Shown: positions 17,312-27,362, counted from the stretch's first letter. The stretch is DNA of 64,000 nucleotides from Leptospira haakeii (GCF_002812045.1 NZ_NPEG01000001.1:930001-994000); one strand, 5' to 3'. Made by a program: numbers and translations. The notes: a model not told the origin generated them from the letters alone.

Positions 17312-19336
17312 ATGAAACCGAAACAAATTGTGAAGAAAATTCAACCGTATCTAATCTCGATCCTTTTGATCTTATCGGCGATGTCCTGCGGCACTGTTGC
17401 TGAATACAAGATCTCCTATAAAAAACCGGAAATCGTTTCTAAAACCAGAGGACTGGTTGCAGGAATTTCCAAGGTGGACTTAACACCTCCTCCTGGTTTA
17501 CCTTTAGCAGGTTATTCCAAAATGGCTGAGACCGAAAAAGGTTTTCGTACTCGTCTTTATGCTAGGATTTTCTATATTAGAAAAGATGCAAATGAACCAG
17601 TCGTTTTGATCCAAAGTGATCTTTTATCAGGATCCCTTTTGATCCATCATTTGCTTGCAGAACGTTTAGCTTCTAAGACAGATATTTCTTTTGGTGGGAT
17701 CGTATTTGCAGGAACTCATACTCACTCTGCTCCTGCTAACTTCTACGATAATAATTTTTACAACGAGTTTGCTTCTAATAAACCCGGATTTGATAAGGGT
17801 TGGACTGATTTCGTATTGGATCGTTTGACCAATGGGGTAGAAGAAGCATACAAATCCGCTAAACCGGCTAAGATCGCTTCTGGAAAAACTGCTATTTGGG
17901 GATTAACCAGAAATAGGTCTTTGGATGCATACAGAGCTAATAAAAACTCGGGATTCGAAGAATTAAAACCTGAGATCCAATACCAAGCGATCAATCCTGA
18001 TCTAGTGATGATCCGTATTGATGCACAAGACAAAGACGGAAGATACAAACCTCTTGGTGCATTCTCTACATTCTCGGTTCACGGAACTACTGTGCCAGAT
18101 TCTAACGATGTTGCAAACGCAGACGTATTTGCTTATCCAACTCGAATTTTAGAGAAGAAGATCCGTAAAGATTTTAAACCAAGCTGGGATCCGATCCATG
18201 CACTGAACAATTCCACTCATGGAGATAATTCTCCTGATTATCGTGAAGACATGCAAGGGTTTATAGAATCCAGAAGAATTGGAGAAGCTATAGGAGAAGA
18301 GGCTGCTAAACTTTTTGATTCCCTTCAAAACTCTTTAAGCACTGAAGTTAATCTTTCTTTTAATACAAGAGAAGTAGATCTATACGAAAACCAAAAGATC
18401 GGTGATGCAGAAGTTTGTGATCGTCCTTATGTAGGAACCGCATTAACCGGCGGAGCAGAAGATGGGCTCACTCCAGTTTTAAACTGGCTTCCATTCTTTG
18501 CAGAAGGTTGGCCTCGTTGGTTTTTGACAGGCGGATGCCAAGGTCATAAGAGGATTGTAGGTTTCAAATATCTGCAACCTATCGTTCTTCCTAAATCAAA
18601 ATTTCCTCATAAACTTCTTTTACAATCTGTAAAAATTGCGGACACACTTCTTCTTCCTGTTCCTTTTGAAGTTACTAAAGAATCCGGAAAAAGATTTGTA
18701 GATGAGGCATTAAAGTCCAGTTCTCAACCGATCAAGAACGCGTCAGTGATCAGTTGTGCAAACGGATATTTTGGTTATGTAACTACTCCGGAAGAATATA
18801 CTCGCCAACATTATGAAGGTGGTCATACTCTTTACGGACCAGGCACTCAACCATTCTTGCAGGCACATCTTGCCGACCTTACCAAAAATCTTCCAGCGGC
18901 TGGAGGAAAAGAAGCATTCCCTGCATCTTGGAATTACGAATTGGATCGTTCCGATCGTTTTCCTGAAACTGAGAAATCAGAAGGTGTAAGAGAATTAGTA
19001 GATTCTCCGGAGCTGATCTTGGCGGAAGAAAATCTGGAAAAACATTGGGTCTTCCGTTATAAGGATGTGGGTCGCTCTGAGATTTCCCTACATGAATCCT
19101 TGGTTTCTATTGAATACAAAGAAGGTACTTCTGATTGGAAAGAATTAACTCATGATGGAGAGCCTGTAGATGATAAAGGAGTAGATATAGAAGTGAGAAA
19201 AACTTCTAACTCCGGAAAGGGAATGGCAGTTTACCAAGTTCGTTGGTACAACCCGGAACAAATCGCGAAACGCAAATACAGATTTGTGATCCGTCCTCGT
19301 GTTGGCCAAGCTAAGTTCGTTTCTCCTGAATTCTAA
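17312..19336 (+). CDS. Neutral ceramidase-like lipoprotein
   Basis: At 674 residues, this resembles the neutral/alkaline non-lysosomal ceramidase family. A leader ends LSAMSC, with Cys26 as the likely lipid anchor. The catalytic domain has VDLTPPPGLPLAGY, the zinc motif GTHTHSAP (His136, His138), a further His257 in FSVHGTT, and HGDNSP with Ser307 aligning with the nucleophile. Near the C-terminus is YVTTPEEYTRQHYEGG followed by a beta-sandwich domain. Family members cleave the amide of ceramide. The nucleophile motif diverges from the usual NxGxxSPN, so the substrate may differ. GGAGGGGG precedes the ATG. A second homologue is at 56455-58482. Confidence 0.85.
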   Translation: MKPKQIVKKIQPYLISILLILSAMSCGTVAEYKISYKKPEIVSKTRGLVAGISKVDLTPPPGLPLAGYSKMAETEKGFRTRLYARIFYIRKDANEPVVLIQSDLLSGSLLIHHLLAERLASKTDISFGGIVFAGTHTHSAPANFYDNNFYNEFASNKPGFDKGWTDFVLDRLTNGVEEAYKSAKPAKIASGKTAIWGLTRNRSLDAYRANKNSGFEELKPEIQYQAINPDLVMIRIDAQDKDGRYKPLGAFSTFSVHGTTVPDSNDVANADVFAYPTRILEKKIRKDFKPSWDPIHALNNSTHGDNSPDYREDMQGFIESRRIGEAIGEEAAKLFDSLQNSLSTEVNLSFNTREVDLYENQKIGDAEVCDRPYVGTALTGGAEDGLTPVLNWLPFFAEGWPRWFLTGGCQGHKRIVGFKYLQPIVLPKSKFPHKLLLQSVKIADTLLLPVPFEVTKESGKRFVDEALKSSSQPIKNASVISCANGYFGYVTTPEEYTRQHYEGGHTLYGPGTQPFLQAHLADLTKNLPAAGGKEAFPASWNYELDRSDRFPETEKSEGVRELVDSPELILAEENLEKHWVFRYKDVGRSEISLHESLVSIEYKEGTSDWKELTHDGEPVDDKGVDIEVRKTSNSGKGMAVYQVRWYNPEQIAKRKYRFVIRPRVGQAKFVSPEF

Positions 19337-19399
19337 ATCTATAAAAGCGGAAAAGATCTTCTTTTTAATTGACAGATAGATTTTTCCGCTTCACACTTT

Positions 19400-19434
19400 A
19401 AGAAGTTACCGGAGTCTTTCGGTAACTTCTTCTT
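19400..19434 (+). terminator. Hairpin terminator after the ceramidase-like gene
   Basis: AAGAAGTTACCG (19400-19411) pairs perfectly with CGGTAACTTCTT (19420-19431), a 12-bp stem with an 8-base loop, 64 bases after the stop. The following T run is short. Confidence 0.7.
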
Positions 19435-19580
19435 ACAAAAAACGGTTTTGTTTTTTGTCCCACCTTCGCTTCAGTCTTGCATTCACCGGATCGGCCCAAG
19501 ACTAAAATCCAAAATCTAATCCCAATATCCCTTTTTGAGAGATCAAAGAGTGTATGTTTTTGCGTTTAAGGAGAATTCTT

Positions 19581-20093
19581 TTGAAAAGAAAACATTCAAT
19601 ATTTGTAAATCTATTCCCCAGGTTTTTGGCATTTTGCTTTTTATTCTTTGGGATCGTTTTGCCTTCTCAGGCTCAACCTTTAAGTTATGGACCTAATATT
19701 AATTTAGAGCAGGCAAAAAAGGTAATTGCTGCCGCGGAAGCTGAGGCAAAGAAAAACCAATGGAATATGGCAATCGCAGTCGTTGATACCGGGGGAAATT
19801 TGGTATTATTCCAAAGAATGGATAATACTCAAATAGGCTCCATCGATATCGCTAAGGGTAAAGCTTCGACTGCAAATAATTTCAAAAGGCCGAGTCGAGC
19901 ATTGGAAGAAGCGGTTGAAAAAGGAGGAATTGGTCTTAGGCTTTTGGCGGTTCCAGGAGTTTTTCCATTAGAAGGTGGAGAGTTGATCCTTCTGGATGGA
20001 AAAATAATAGGAGCGATCGGGGTTTCAGGAGCCCAATCCACTCAGGACGGGCAAGTTGCAAGAGCAGGAATTTCCGCTTTAAGTTCTAAGTGA
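19581..20093 (+). CDS. GlcG/HbpS (DUF336) family exported protein
   Basis: TTG 19581 has an ideal AAGGAG site seven bases before it, so I prefer it to an in-frame ATG at 19554. The 170-residue product has a signal peptide ending SQAQP and then the GlcG/HbpS domain: INLEQAKKVIAAAEAEA, AIAVVDTGGNLVLFQRMDN, KGGIGLRLLAVPGVFPLEGG and IGAIGVSGAQSTQDGQVA. The family includes haem-binding and cobalamin-related proteins that form octamers. Export to the periplasm suggests haem or small-molecule binding outside the cytoplasm, as inference. It stands alone, between a hairpin terminator and a methyltransferase gene. Confidence 0.87.
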   Translation: MKRKHSIFVNLFPRFLAFCFLFFGIVLPSQAQPLSYGPNINLEQAKKVIAAAEAEAKKNQWNMAIAVVDTGGNLVLFQRMDNTQIGSIDIAKGKASTANNFKRPSRALEEAVEKGGIGLRLLAVPGVFPLEGGELILLDGKIIGAIGVSGAQSTQDGQVARAGISALSSK

Positions 20094-20148
20094 GAAGGTT
20101 CCGGGACTTTTTCCTTTCCTGGAGAATCGATTCTAAAAGAATACCTCT

Positions 20149-21372
20149 ATGGATTGGAAAATTTCCAAGTTTAAATCTGGCAAACCTCTTAGGTGGGAAT
20201 TTTTAGTTCCACCAGGTTCTGCCAGAGAAACGGAAATTCTACTTTCCCAAATTGTTTCCGATCCATTCCTTCCTAGAAATCATACTCCTGAATTTAAGGT
20301 TTTTCCGGAGAAGTTTGTATTAGAAAAAACGAATTTTCGCCAGGCATTAGAAGTTTTAGTGAGAATTCCTTGGATCAGAGATTTTCGTTTGAATCTAGGC
20401 AAGTTTCCTTTGGACGAAAAGTTTAACTTCTCCGGTTTGATAGAATCCTTAAAGCAGAATGAAATTTTACCGGAAGGCTGGGGGATAAACTTTCATCCAC
20501 AAGTAAGAGGAAGAAAAGAAATTTCCAGAGAGGAATTGTATTCCTTTTGGGAAGAATCATATTCTTCTTCTGGAGAATCTGATTCTAAAAATACTGAATT
20601 GAACGCACTTGCTCTTGGAGATAGTATAATTCTTTCTTTGAGTTTGGCGGGTGCTCCTATTTTCCAAAGGGGAAATTTTAAACCTCTATCTAAATCTGCT
20701 CCTGTCAGGGAAGATACAGCCGCTTTTCTTTTACATTTATTAAAGAAGAATATGCCGGAACCTGAGGCAGTATTCGTACCATTTGCAGGTTCAGGAACAT
20801 TTGTTTGGGAATCTGCTTTTTTACTTTTTAAACTTGGATTTCCTCATTTGGATCGGAATTATATGTTCCAGGAAATGAAGGAATTTCCGGCTCCGAGCTG
20901 GGAATTTTTAAAACGTAAGATCGGACCGGAAGAGGAAAATAAAAAATTCACATTTTGGTATAACGACTCCGAACCAGAAGTTTTCTCTTATCTAAACGAA
21001 AGAAAAGAAGAATATCAGAAATTTATAAAACAACTTCCTTTGAATCCGGAAAACCGGTTTATTAGTAAAGAAGGAGACTTCTTCTCTTTATCTCCTAAGG
21101 AAGTTTGGGAATCTGCAGGCAAACCTGGAAAGATTTGGATGCCTCTCAATCCACCGTACGGTTTACGGATCCAAAAAGGTTCCGATTTAGGTTTATACAG
21201 ACGTATCGCAGAAACTTTAAAAGTTTGGTGGGAGCTTCCTTGCGAAGTTTCCGGATTTATTCTTTGTCCTGATGAAGAAACCTGGTCTGCCTTTTTGAAA
21301 GGTATTAGTTCCAAATTACAAACTGTGCATATCACCCATGGCGGTTTGGATTTGCGGGTAGTTTATTTTTGA
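20149..21372 (+). CDS. RlmK/L-like (UPF0020) RNA methyltransferase
   Basis: The 407-residue protein has an N-terminal region (about 1-110) consistent with a THUMP-like substrate-binding part, then a Rossmann methyltransferase domain. Visible motifs are GAPIFQRG and APVREDTAAFLL before motif I, VFVPFAGSGTFVWESAFLL (SAM binding), and MPLNPPYGLRI (catalytic NPPY). NPPY enzymes of the UPF0020 group methylate N2 of guanine or N6 of adenine in RNA, and RlmL (23S G2445) is the closest type. The N-terminal domain is more divergent than in RlmL, so the target base is uncertain. Confidence 0.8.
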   Translation: MDWKISKFKSGKPLRWEFLVPPGSARETEILLSQIVSDPFLPRNHTPEFKVFPEKFVLEKTNFRQALEVLVRIPWIRDFRLNLGKFPLDEKFNFSGLIESLKQNEILPEGWGINFHPQVRGRKEISREELYSFWEESYSSSGESDSKNTELNALALGDSIILSLSLAGAPIFQRGNFKPLSKSAPVREDTAAFLLHLLKKNMPEPEAVFVPFAGSGTFVWESAFLLFKLGFPHLDRNYMFQEMKEFPAPSWEFLKRKIGPEEENKKFTFWYNDSEPEVFSYLNERKEEYQKFIKQLPLNPENRFISKEGDFFSLSPKEVWESAGKPGKIWMPLNPPYGLRIQKGSDLGLYRRIAETLKVWWELPCEVSGFILCPDEETWSAFLKGISSKLQTVHITHGGLDLRVVYF

Positions 21373-21453
21373 TCCTAAGTTTTTCGCTTTAAATTTCGAA
21401 CCAGTCTAATATCAAATTTATTTTTTATACGGGAAATACCCGAGGATATAAGA

Positions 21454-22239
21454 ATGAAAAAGATCATTTGGTTCAGTATAACGTTTCTTTTGGCGACGAA
21501 TGTTTTATCTGCAAAAGTTAAATCCGAATTCGTAGAATACAAACAAGGTGACACTGTCTTAGAAGGTTTTGTTGCTTATCCAGAAGGAGCTAAAAAGGCT
21601 CCGGGGATCGTACTTGTCCATGATTGGATGGGTTTGGGAGAAAATACAAAAGCAAGAGCGGAACAACTCGCAGAGTTGGGATATGTTGCTTTTGCAGCAG
21701 ACATTTATGGTAAAGGTGTACGTCCTAAATCCATGGAAGAGGCTTCAAAATTGGCTGCTTCTTTTAGAGAAGGGGACCGTAAATTATTAAGGGCCAGAGG
21801 GCTGGCTGCGTTAGACGCATTAAAATCCCAATCAGGTGTGGACCAGAAAAGCGTCGCGATCCTAGGATATTGTTTTGGTGGGACTGCTGCTTTGGAATTA
21901 GCAAGAAGTGGAGCTCCTTTAAAAGGAACCATTAGCTTTCATGGAGGATTATCTACTCCCAAGGCAGACGACGCCAAAAATATTAAAGGTAAAGTTTTAG
22001 CTCTTCATGGAGCGGACGATCCTTTCGTAAAACCGGATGAAGTGGCAGCTTTCCAGGAAGAAATGAGAAGTGCAGGAGTGGATTGGCAGCTTGTTTCTTA
22101 TGGTGGCGCAGTTCATTCATTTACAATTAAGGAAGCAGGAAATGATAACTCTAAAGGGGCCGCTTATAATGAAAAAGCGGATAAACGTTCCTGGTTGGAG
22201 TTGAAAAACTTCCTAAAAGAAATTTTCCCTTCTAAGTAA
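21454..22239 (+). CDS. Exported dienelactone hydrolase family protein
   Basis: A signal peptide of about 20 residues (ending VLSA) is followed by an alpha/beta-hydrolase domain of dienelactone hydrolase type. The expected catalytic triad is visible: Cys140 in GYCFGG, Asp189 in HGADDPF and His221 in GAVHSF. The Cys nucleophile is characteristic of this family, which hydrolyses dienelactone or related esters. Export to the periplasm is less usual than the cytoplasmic form. It is preceded by an SD-like GAGGA and followed by a strong terminator, so it is a single-gene unit. Confidence 0.9.
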   Translation: MKKIIWFSITFLLATNVLSAKVKSEFVEYKQGDTVLEGFVAYPEGAKKAPGIVLVHDWMGLGENTKARAEQLAELGYVAFAADIYGKGVRPKSMEEASKLAASFREGDRKLLRARGLAALDALKSQSGVDQKSVAILGYCFGGTAALELARSGAPLKGTISFHGGLSTPKADDAKNIKGKVLALHGADDPFVKPDEVAAFQEEMRSAGVDWQLVSYGGAVHSFTIKEAGNDNSKGAAYNEKADKRSWLELKNFLKEIFPSK

Positions 22240-22247
22240 CTATCCAA

Positions 22248-22286
22248 GAAACGGAGGAAATTTTTCCTCCGTTTCGATCTGTTTTT
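22248..22286 (+). terminator. Rho-independent terminator
   Basis: GAAACGGAGGAAA and TTTCCTCCGTTTC form an essentially perfect 13-bp stem, with a T run (TTTTTT) nine bases after, just past the dienelactone hydrolase gene. Confidence 0.85.
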
Positions 22287-22324
22287 TCCTTTTAGGATAG
22301 GAATTAAGGGAACAGAATGCCCTC

Positions 22325-23353
22325 ATGATTCGCTCCGTTTATCGAGTTGATACCAAGGGTTCTTTAGATTCTCTGGAAAGAAGAGAAGAGGAACTTCCTC
22401 CTCCTGGTGACAATGAAGTCACAGTAGAGATCCGTGCAATCGGTCTAAATTTTGCCGATATTTTCGCAATCCAAGGATTGTATAGCGCGACACCTAAGGG
22501 TTCTTTTATTCCAGGTTTGGAATATTCCGGCAAGGTGGTTGCTGTTGGCAAGAAAGTCAAAAATTTCAAAAAGAACGATAAGGTCATGGGAGTGACCCGA
22601 TTCGGAGCATATGCGGATTATATAAACATAGACTCTAGATATATTTTTCCACTTCCGTCAAGATGGAGTTTTGAGCAAGGAGCAGGATTTTTAGTCCAAG
22701 GACTTACTGCTTATTATGCTCTTCTTCCTTTAGGAGATCTAAGAAAAGGCCAAAATGTTTTGATACACAGTGCTGCCGGTGGAGTAGGGATCTATGCTAA
22801 TCGTATCGCTAAAAAATTCGGAGCTTGGACCTTAGGTTCTGTAGGAAATCATTCTAAAATTTCTCTTTTAGAAAAAGAAGGTTATGATGCCTGGATCATT
22901 CGATCTTCTCGTTTTCCGGAAGAATTAAAAACTGCACTTGGCGGAAGAGAATTACATTTAGTTTTAGAATGTATCGGCGGTAAAATTTTCAAAGCAAGCT
23001 ATGATGCCCTTTCGCCTATGGGTCGGATGGTTGTTTATGGTTCAGCTTCTTTTATGAGCCAAGGAGATAAGGTCAATTGGCTAACTTTAGCTTGGAGATA
23101 TTTAACTAGGCCTAAAGTGGATACATTAGAAATTGTTTCTGAGAACAAAGCAGTGATGGGATTTAATCTGATCTGGTTGTATGAGAAGATCGATGAACTG
23201 ACTGTTCACCTTAAAGCACTTTTAAAATTAAATTTGGAACCACCTCATATCGGTTCCGTATATCCTTTTGTGGATCTTCCGGAAGCAGTCCGGCATTTTC
23301 AAACTGGGAATACTACCGGCAAAGTGGTGATTACTGTCGAATCGGGAAAATGA
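22325..23353 (+). CDS. Zinc-independent quinone oxidoreductase (MDR superfamily)
   Basis: The 342-residue protein shows the medium-chain dehydrogenase layout: an N-terminal GroES-like part ([31 protein letters not shown]), then a Rossmann domain with [23 protein letters not shown]. The catalytic-zinc cysteine of alcohol dehydrogenases is absent. This pattern matches quinone reductase and VAT-1-like enzymes, which use NADPH on quinones or enones. Its TGA overlaps the ATG of the polyprenyl synthase, so the three genes 22325-25051 form an operon. Confidence 0.9.
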   Translation: MIRSVYRVDTKGSLDSLERREEELPPPGDNEVTVEIRAIGLNFADIFAIQGLYSATPKGSFIPGLEYSGKVVAVGKKVKNFKKNDKVMGVTRFGAYADYINIDSRYIFPLPSRWSFEQGAGFLVQGLTAYYALLPLGDLRKGQNVLIHSAAGGVGIYANRIAKKFGAWTLGSVGNHSKISLLEKEGYDAWIIRSSRFPEELKTALGGRELHLVLECIGGKIFKASYDALSPMGRMVVYGSASFMSQGDKVNWLTLAWRYLTRPKVDTLEIVSENKAVMGFNLIWLYEKIDELTVHLKALLKLNLEPPHIGSVYPFVDLPEAVRHFQTGNTTGKVVITVESGK

Positions 23354-24288
23354 CAAATAGAACGGAAACAAACGTAATTTCTCAATTATTAAAACGCTCC
23401 AAGGATCGTTTCGAAGATTATTTAGAAAACGAAGTATATCCATTCTTTAAAAAAGAATCTGCTCCTGAACTTGCGGATGCTATGGAATATAGCCTGAGAG
23501 CTGGTGGAAAAAGATTAAGGCCTATTCTAACATTTGCATCTTTTGGCAGAATAGACAATAATTCTCTCTCGATTGGTGCTGCATTAGAATTTGTTCATAC
23601 ATATAGTTTGATCCATGATGATCTTCCTAGTATGGACGATGATGATTTCAGAAGAGGTAAACCTTCTCTTCATAAACAATTTTCAGAAGCAACAGCTATA
23701 CTTGCGGGAGATGCTTTGCAGGCATATGCATTCGATTGGCTGACCCAAATCGAATCTTCCGATAAAAACTTGCATAAGGATTTGGTTCGAGTTTTAGCAA
23801 AAGGTGCTGGGGCTGCAGGGATGGTCTCCGGGCAAATGTATGATTTATTGCTTGAGAGAAATCCTTCTTCTTTAACTGGAACAAAAGAAGAATTACTTTC
23901 TAAAACTCATAAATTGAAAACCGGAGCATTGATCCAGGCTTCCTTTCTGATGGGAAATCGTTTGAGAGAAGATTACCGAGAAAGAGAAAAAACTATCTCG
24001 GAGTATGGTGCCAAGCTTGGTTTATTATTCCAGATCACGGATGATATTCTGGATATCGAAGGAACTAAAGAAGATCTCGGAAAAACTCCAGGCAAAGATG
24101 GAAAATCCGGAAAGATTACTTATCCTTCTTTGTATGGAATGGAAACTTGTAAGCAGATGGTTTCCGATCTAGTTTCCGAGTTGGAAGAATTGGGAACGGA
24201 TCTGGACACTTCTTCCAAAGCAGAAGTGTCAGAATTTCCAGAATTCTTTCAATCATTACCTTCTAACATTGGCAAAAGAAAAAATTAG
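23350..24288 (+). CDS. ispA: Short-chain polyprenyl diphosphate synthase (FPP/GGPP type)
   Basis: This 312-residue trans-prenyltransferase has both aspartate-rich motifs: the first in [16 protein letters not shown], the second in [11 protein letters not shown], plus GGKRLRP near the N-terminus and [13 protein letters not shown]. It condenses isoprenyl diphosphates and supplies precursors for quinone and undecaprenyl chains. Specific chain length cannot be read safely; farnesyl diphosphate is the usual product for IspA next to tlyA. It overlaps the oxidoreductase gene by four bases and tlyA by 20. Confidence 0.92.
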   Translation: MTNRTETNVISQLLKRSKDRFEDYLENEVYPFFKKESAPELADAMEYSLRAGGKRLRPILTFASFGRIDNNSLSIGAALEFVHTYSLIHDDLPSMDDDDFRRGKPSLHKQFSEATAILAGDALQAYAFDWLTQIESSDKNLHKDLVRVLAKGAGAAGMVSGQMYDLLLERNPSSLTGTKEELLSKTHKLKTGALIQASFLMGNRLREDYREREKTISEYGAKLGLLFQITDDILDIEGTKEDLGKTPGKDGKSGKITYPSLYGMETCKQMVSDLVSELEELGTDLDTSSKAEVSEFPEFFQSLPSNIGKRKN

Positions 24289-25051
24289 GCTAGATGACTT
24301 ACTCTTGAAAAAGGGTTTTGCCGAGGATATTTCCAAGGCAAGAAGTCTTATCTTATCCGGATCAGTTCTCGTGAACGATCGAATGTCCGATAAGGTTGGC
24401 ACATTATTTGACGAATCCGTAGAGATCCGGATAAGAGAGATCATCCCGAAATATGTAAGTAGGGGAGCATATAAACTCAAGGCTGCATTCGAAAAATGGA
24501 ATATTTCAGTTAAAGAAAAACTTTGTATAGATTGGGGAGCTTCTACTGGAGGATTCACCCAAGTCCTTTTGGAAGAAGGAGCGGGATTAGTTTTCGCTTT
24601 TGATGTCGGCTACGGACAAATGGCTTCTAAGGTAGCGATGAATCCAAAAGTTACCGTCAGAGATAGATTCCATATCAGGGACACTAGTTGGAAATTATTG
24701 TCTTCTTTATGGGCCGAGAAAACGAAAGAAGAGTTTCCGGATGAGATCTTCCTCGTCATGGATTTAAGTTTTATTTCTCTTCGTATTGTTCTTCCTGTTC
24801 TTTCAGAACTCAAAAGTAAAAATCCAAACATTCGATGGAATATAGTCAGTCTATTCAAACCCCAATTCGAAACGGAATCTAGGAATTTGGACAGAGGAGT
24901 TTTGAGAGATCCTTGGATACGTTGGAAAACGATCCGTTCTTTTTTGCAATTTTTGAAAAATGAAATTAAAGGAACAAGGATAGGATTGGAAGATTCCCCG
25001 ATTACCGGGAGAGATGGTAATCGGGAAATCTTAGTTTACTGGACTCTTTAG
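24269..25051 (+). CDS. tlyA: TlyA-family rRNA 2'-O-methyltransferase
   Basis: The protein of 260 residues starts at TTG 24269 inside the end of ispA. An S4 RNA-binding domain (residues 5-60: LDDLLLKKGFAEDISKAR, GSVLVND) is followed by an FtsJ-like methyltransferase domain with LCIDWGASTGGFTQVLLEEGA, the SAM-binding motif. TlyA enzymes methylate ribose hydroxyls in 16S and 23S rRNA; loss can cause capreomycin resistance. The ispA-tlyA pairing is widespread in bacteria. The gene converges with the monooxygenase gene with 14 bases between. Confidence 0.92.
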   Translation: MAKEKIRLDDLLLKKGFAEDISKARSLILSGSVLVNDRMSDKVGTLFDESVEIRIREIIPKYVSRGAYKLKAAFEKWNISVKEKLCIDWGASTGGFTQVLLEEGAGLVFAFDVGYGQMASKVAMNPKVTVRDRFHIRDTSWKLLSSLWAEKTKEEFPDEIFLVMDLSFISLRIVLPVLSELKSKNPNIRWNIVSLFKPQFETESRNLDRGVLRDPWIRWKTIRSFLQFLKNEIKGTRIGLEDSPITGRDGNREILVYWTL

Positions 25052-25065
25052 TCTAATCGATTTGC

Positions 25066-26643
25066 TTAACCAAAGGTTGCATCTAAAATCATAGAAACCC
25101 TGGAACCGATCCCAGGTTTTTTTGCCTTTCCGTCTGCACGAACAAATTCGTAATCCTTTGGACGAAGGAAGAATGTCCTGGCTTTAAATTCAAAAGTGAA
25201 CCCTGGCCAAAGAGTGGTATTTCTACCTGAACTAGTGTTATACCAGCTTACACATCCTCCGGTCAACCAAACAGATTTACCTAGGCGTCTTTGGATCTCT
25301 TTGTTATAACGATCCTGAACATCTTTGCGAACATCTAGAAATTTTATATTTTTATTAAGCAGGTAACGAATTCCCTGAAGAGCATATTGTACTTGGGATT
25401 CTATCATTAGGATCATAGAACTGTGGCCTAACCCTGTGTTTGGACCTACGATCATAAACAGATTCGGGAAACCGGAGACTGTGGTTCCCAAATATGCTTC
25501 TGCACCGTCTTCCCAAACGTTCGCTAAAAGTTTTCCTTCTCTTCCTTTGATCTCAAAAGGGGAAACTGCTTCTGCGGCTTGGAAACCTGTAGCAAAAATG
25601 ATCGCATCTACCTTATGTTCTACTCCGTCCTTTGTTTTAACCCCGGAAGAAGTAATCTCTTCGATGCCGTCAGTAACAAGTTCAACATTCTCTCTATTGA
25701 GTGCTGGATAATAATCGTTGGAAAGAAGGATACGTTTACATCCGATCGTATAATTTGGTGTCAGTTTCTTTCTGAGTTCTTCGTTATGGATACTTTTGTT
25801 GATAAAACTTCTAGCAAACTTCTCAAAAATTTTCATTAGCTTGGGATTGATTGCGAAAGCTAATACTCCGATTTCGTTTAACCAATAGATTGCTTTTCTA
25901 AATAACCATCTTAATGGAGGAATGAATTTAAAGATCCCTTTTACAGAACCTGAGATATTACTATCTGGTTTTGGTATGATCCAAGCAGGAGTTCTTTGAA
26001 AAAGTTTTAATGTTCCTACGATAGGAGCGATCGTAGGGACGATCTGAATTGCACTTGCCCCTGTTCCGATTACTGCTACCTTCTTCCCTTGCAGGTTATA
26101 ACTATGATCCCATTTGGCAGAGTGGAATTTAGCTCCTTTAAAAGTATCAATTCCTTTGATATTCGGAAGAACAGGTCTGCTTAAGCCGCCTGTGCCGCTC
26201 ACCACAGATTTGGTTTTGTAGGATTTCCCACCTACAGTGTTGATTTCCCATAAACCTGTTTTTTCATCGAACGAGGCTCCACTCACCTCTGAGTTTGTAC
26301 GAATAAAAGAACGGATCCCGAAACGGTCCGTACATTGATTCATATAATTTAGTATTTCTTCTTGAGGTCCGAAAAGTCTGGACCAATCCGATTTAGGTGC
26401 AAAAGAGAAGGAATATAAATGGGACTGAACGTCGCAAGCAGCTCCCGGATAAGTATTATCTCTCCAGGTTCCTCCGATCCCATTTCCTTTTTCTAAAATA
26501 ACAAACGATTCTATTCCCGCTTGTTTCAAACGGATCCCCATACATAACCCAGCGAATCCAGTTCCTATGATGACTACATCATATACCTTTTTCGCTTGGG
26601 AGTTCTGGTTGAGGCTCGGTCTTTCTAATGTCTGAGCTACCAT
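25066..26643 (-). CDS. Flavin-containing monooxygenase, Baeyer-Villiger type
   Basis: The 525-residue protein has an N-terminal FAD site (VVIIGTGFAGLCMG, then GGTWRDNTYPGAACDVQSH), the Baeyer-Villiger fingerprint FxGxxxHxxxW(D/P) as FKGAKFHSAKWD near residue 160, and an NADPH site in VAVIGTGASAIQI. A typical ATGFQAAE motif follows near residue 350. Such enzymes insert oxygen into ketones or hydroxylate other substrates. The natural substrate is not deducible. The gene is single and divergent from the 26938-27339 gene. Confidence 0.9.
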   Translation of the reverse strand: MVAQTLERPSLNQNSQAKKVYDVVIIGTGFAGLCMGIRLKQAGIESFVILEKGNGIGGTWRDNTYPGAACDVQSHLYSFSFAPKSDWSRLFGPQEEILNYMNQCTDRFGIRSFIRTNSEVSGASFDEKTGLWEINTVGGKSYKTKSVVSGTGGLSRPVLPNIKGIDTFKGAKFHSAKWDHSYNLQGKKVAVIGTGASAIQIVPTIAPIVGTLKLFQRTPAWIIPKPDSNISGSVKGIFKFIPPLRWLFRKAIYWLNEIGVLAFAINPKLMKIFEKFARSFINKSIHNEELRKKLTPNYTIGCKRILLSNDYYPALNRENVELVTDGIEEITSSGVKTKDGVEHKVDAIIFATGFQAAEAVSPFEIKGREGKLLANVWEDGAEAYLGTTVSGFPNLFMIVGPNTGLGHSSMILMIESQVQYALQGIRYLLNKNIKFLDVRKDVQDRYNKEIQRRLGKSVWLTGGCVSWYNTSSGRNTTLWPGFTFEFKARTFFLRPKDYEFVRADGKAKKPGIGSRVSMILDATFG

Positions 26644-26937
26644 TCTTCTTCTCTCCTCTAAACATTTTCCGGATTCCTCCGGTGTTCTATTGGAAATATA
26701 GAATACAGGTTTTTGAGGAAAGGATCGTCCGATCTTAGAATTCTATACGGGGAAATACTAATAAATTCCGGAATCAGTAAGGAATTTTCATTCTGTTTGT
26801 ATTCCAATCTTTCTTTTGGAATCAATATTCTATTACAGATCCATCAATTCTTACAAAAAGTGTGAACCACTTTTCCTCTCTCAGACCTGTTCTTTCAAAG
26901 CAACACGCTTGAAAATCATTCATAGGATGAATAGAGT

Positions 26938-27339
26938 ATGACAGATCCAATTCTATTAGTTCCCAAAGCACTTAGGAACACTTTAGGCGAAGAAGGTGCA
27001 GAGGCTCTTGTTAGTCTTTTAAATCAAGCCAATTCAGGAGGAAGAAAGTTTATGGAAGAATTCGTTTCGGAAAGATTTGAAAGAAGACTGATGGAAGAGA
27101 CTGGAAAACTGCGTTTAGAATTGAAGGAAGAAACTGGGAAACTATGGGTCGCCATTGCAGAACTAAGAGCAGAAATGCATGCAGGTTTTGCCGGCATCCA
27201 GGAACAATTCAAAGAAGTGTATAAAGAGATCGCAGAGGTTCATCGATCAATCGCTTCTCAAACAAGATGGATGGTTGCGGTTATCATCGCTTCTGTGCTT
27301 CCTATTTATTTAGGCTTAGCAAAACTGATCTTTCAATAA
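26938..27339 (+). CDS. Small coiled-coil protein with C-terminal membrane anchor (LA_3696-like)
   Basis: The 133-residue protein has an N-terminal helix (LVPKALRNTLGEEGAEALVSLLNQA), a central coiled coil of heptad-like repeats (about 35-105: EERLMEETGKLRLEL-type) and a C-terminal hydrophobic helix (TRWMVAVIIASVLPIYLG). This layout resembles the group annotated as LA_3696-family in Leptospira, and bacterial relatives of coiled-coil anchors. No function is established. A convergent bidirectional terminator separates it from fcpA. Confidence 0.72.
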   Translation: MTDPILLVPKALRNTLGEEGAEALVSLLNQANSGGRKFMEEFVSERFERRLMEETGKLRLELKEETGKLWVAIAELRAEMHAGFAGIQEQFKEVYKEIAEVHRSIASQTRWMVAVIIASVLPIYLGLAKLIFQ

Positions 27340-27362
27340 TCTCTTAAAATTCTTTTAGAAAT

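Noticed and set aside
19347..19390. AAGCGGAAAA...TTTTTCCGCTT inverted repeat after the ceramidase-like gene
   Set aside because: The loop is long and the better hairpin lies just downstream at 19400; it may be incidental.
26856..26874. AAAAGTG-TGAAC-CACTTTT inverted repeat between the monooxygenase and LA_3696-like genes
   Set aside because: It is short and AT-rich, with no known regulator; it could arise by chance in a low-GC intergenic region.
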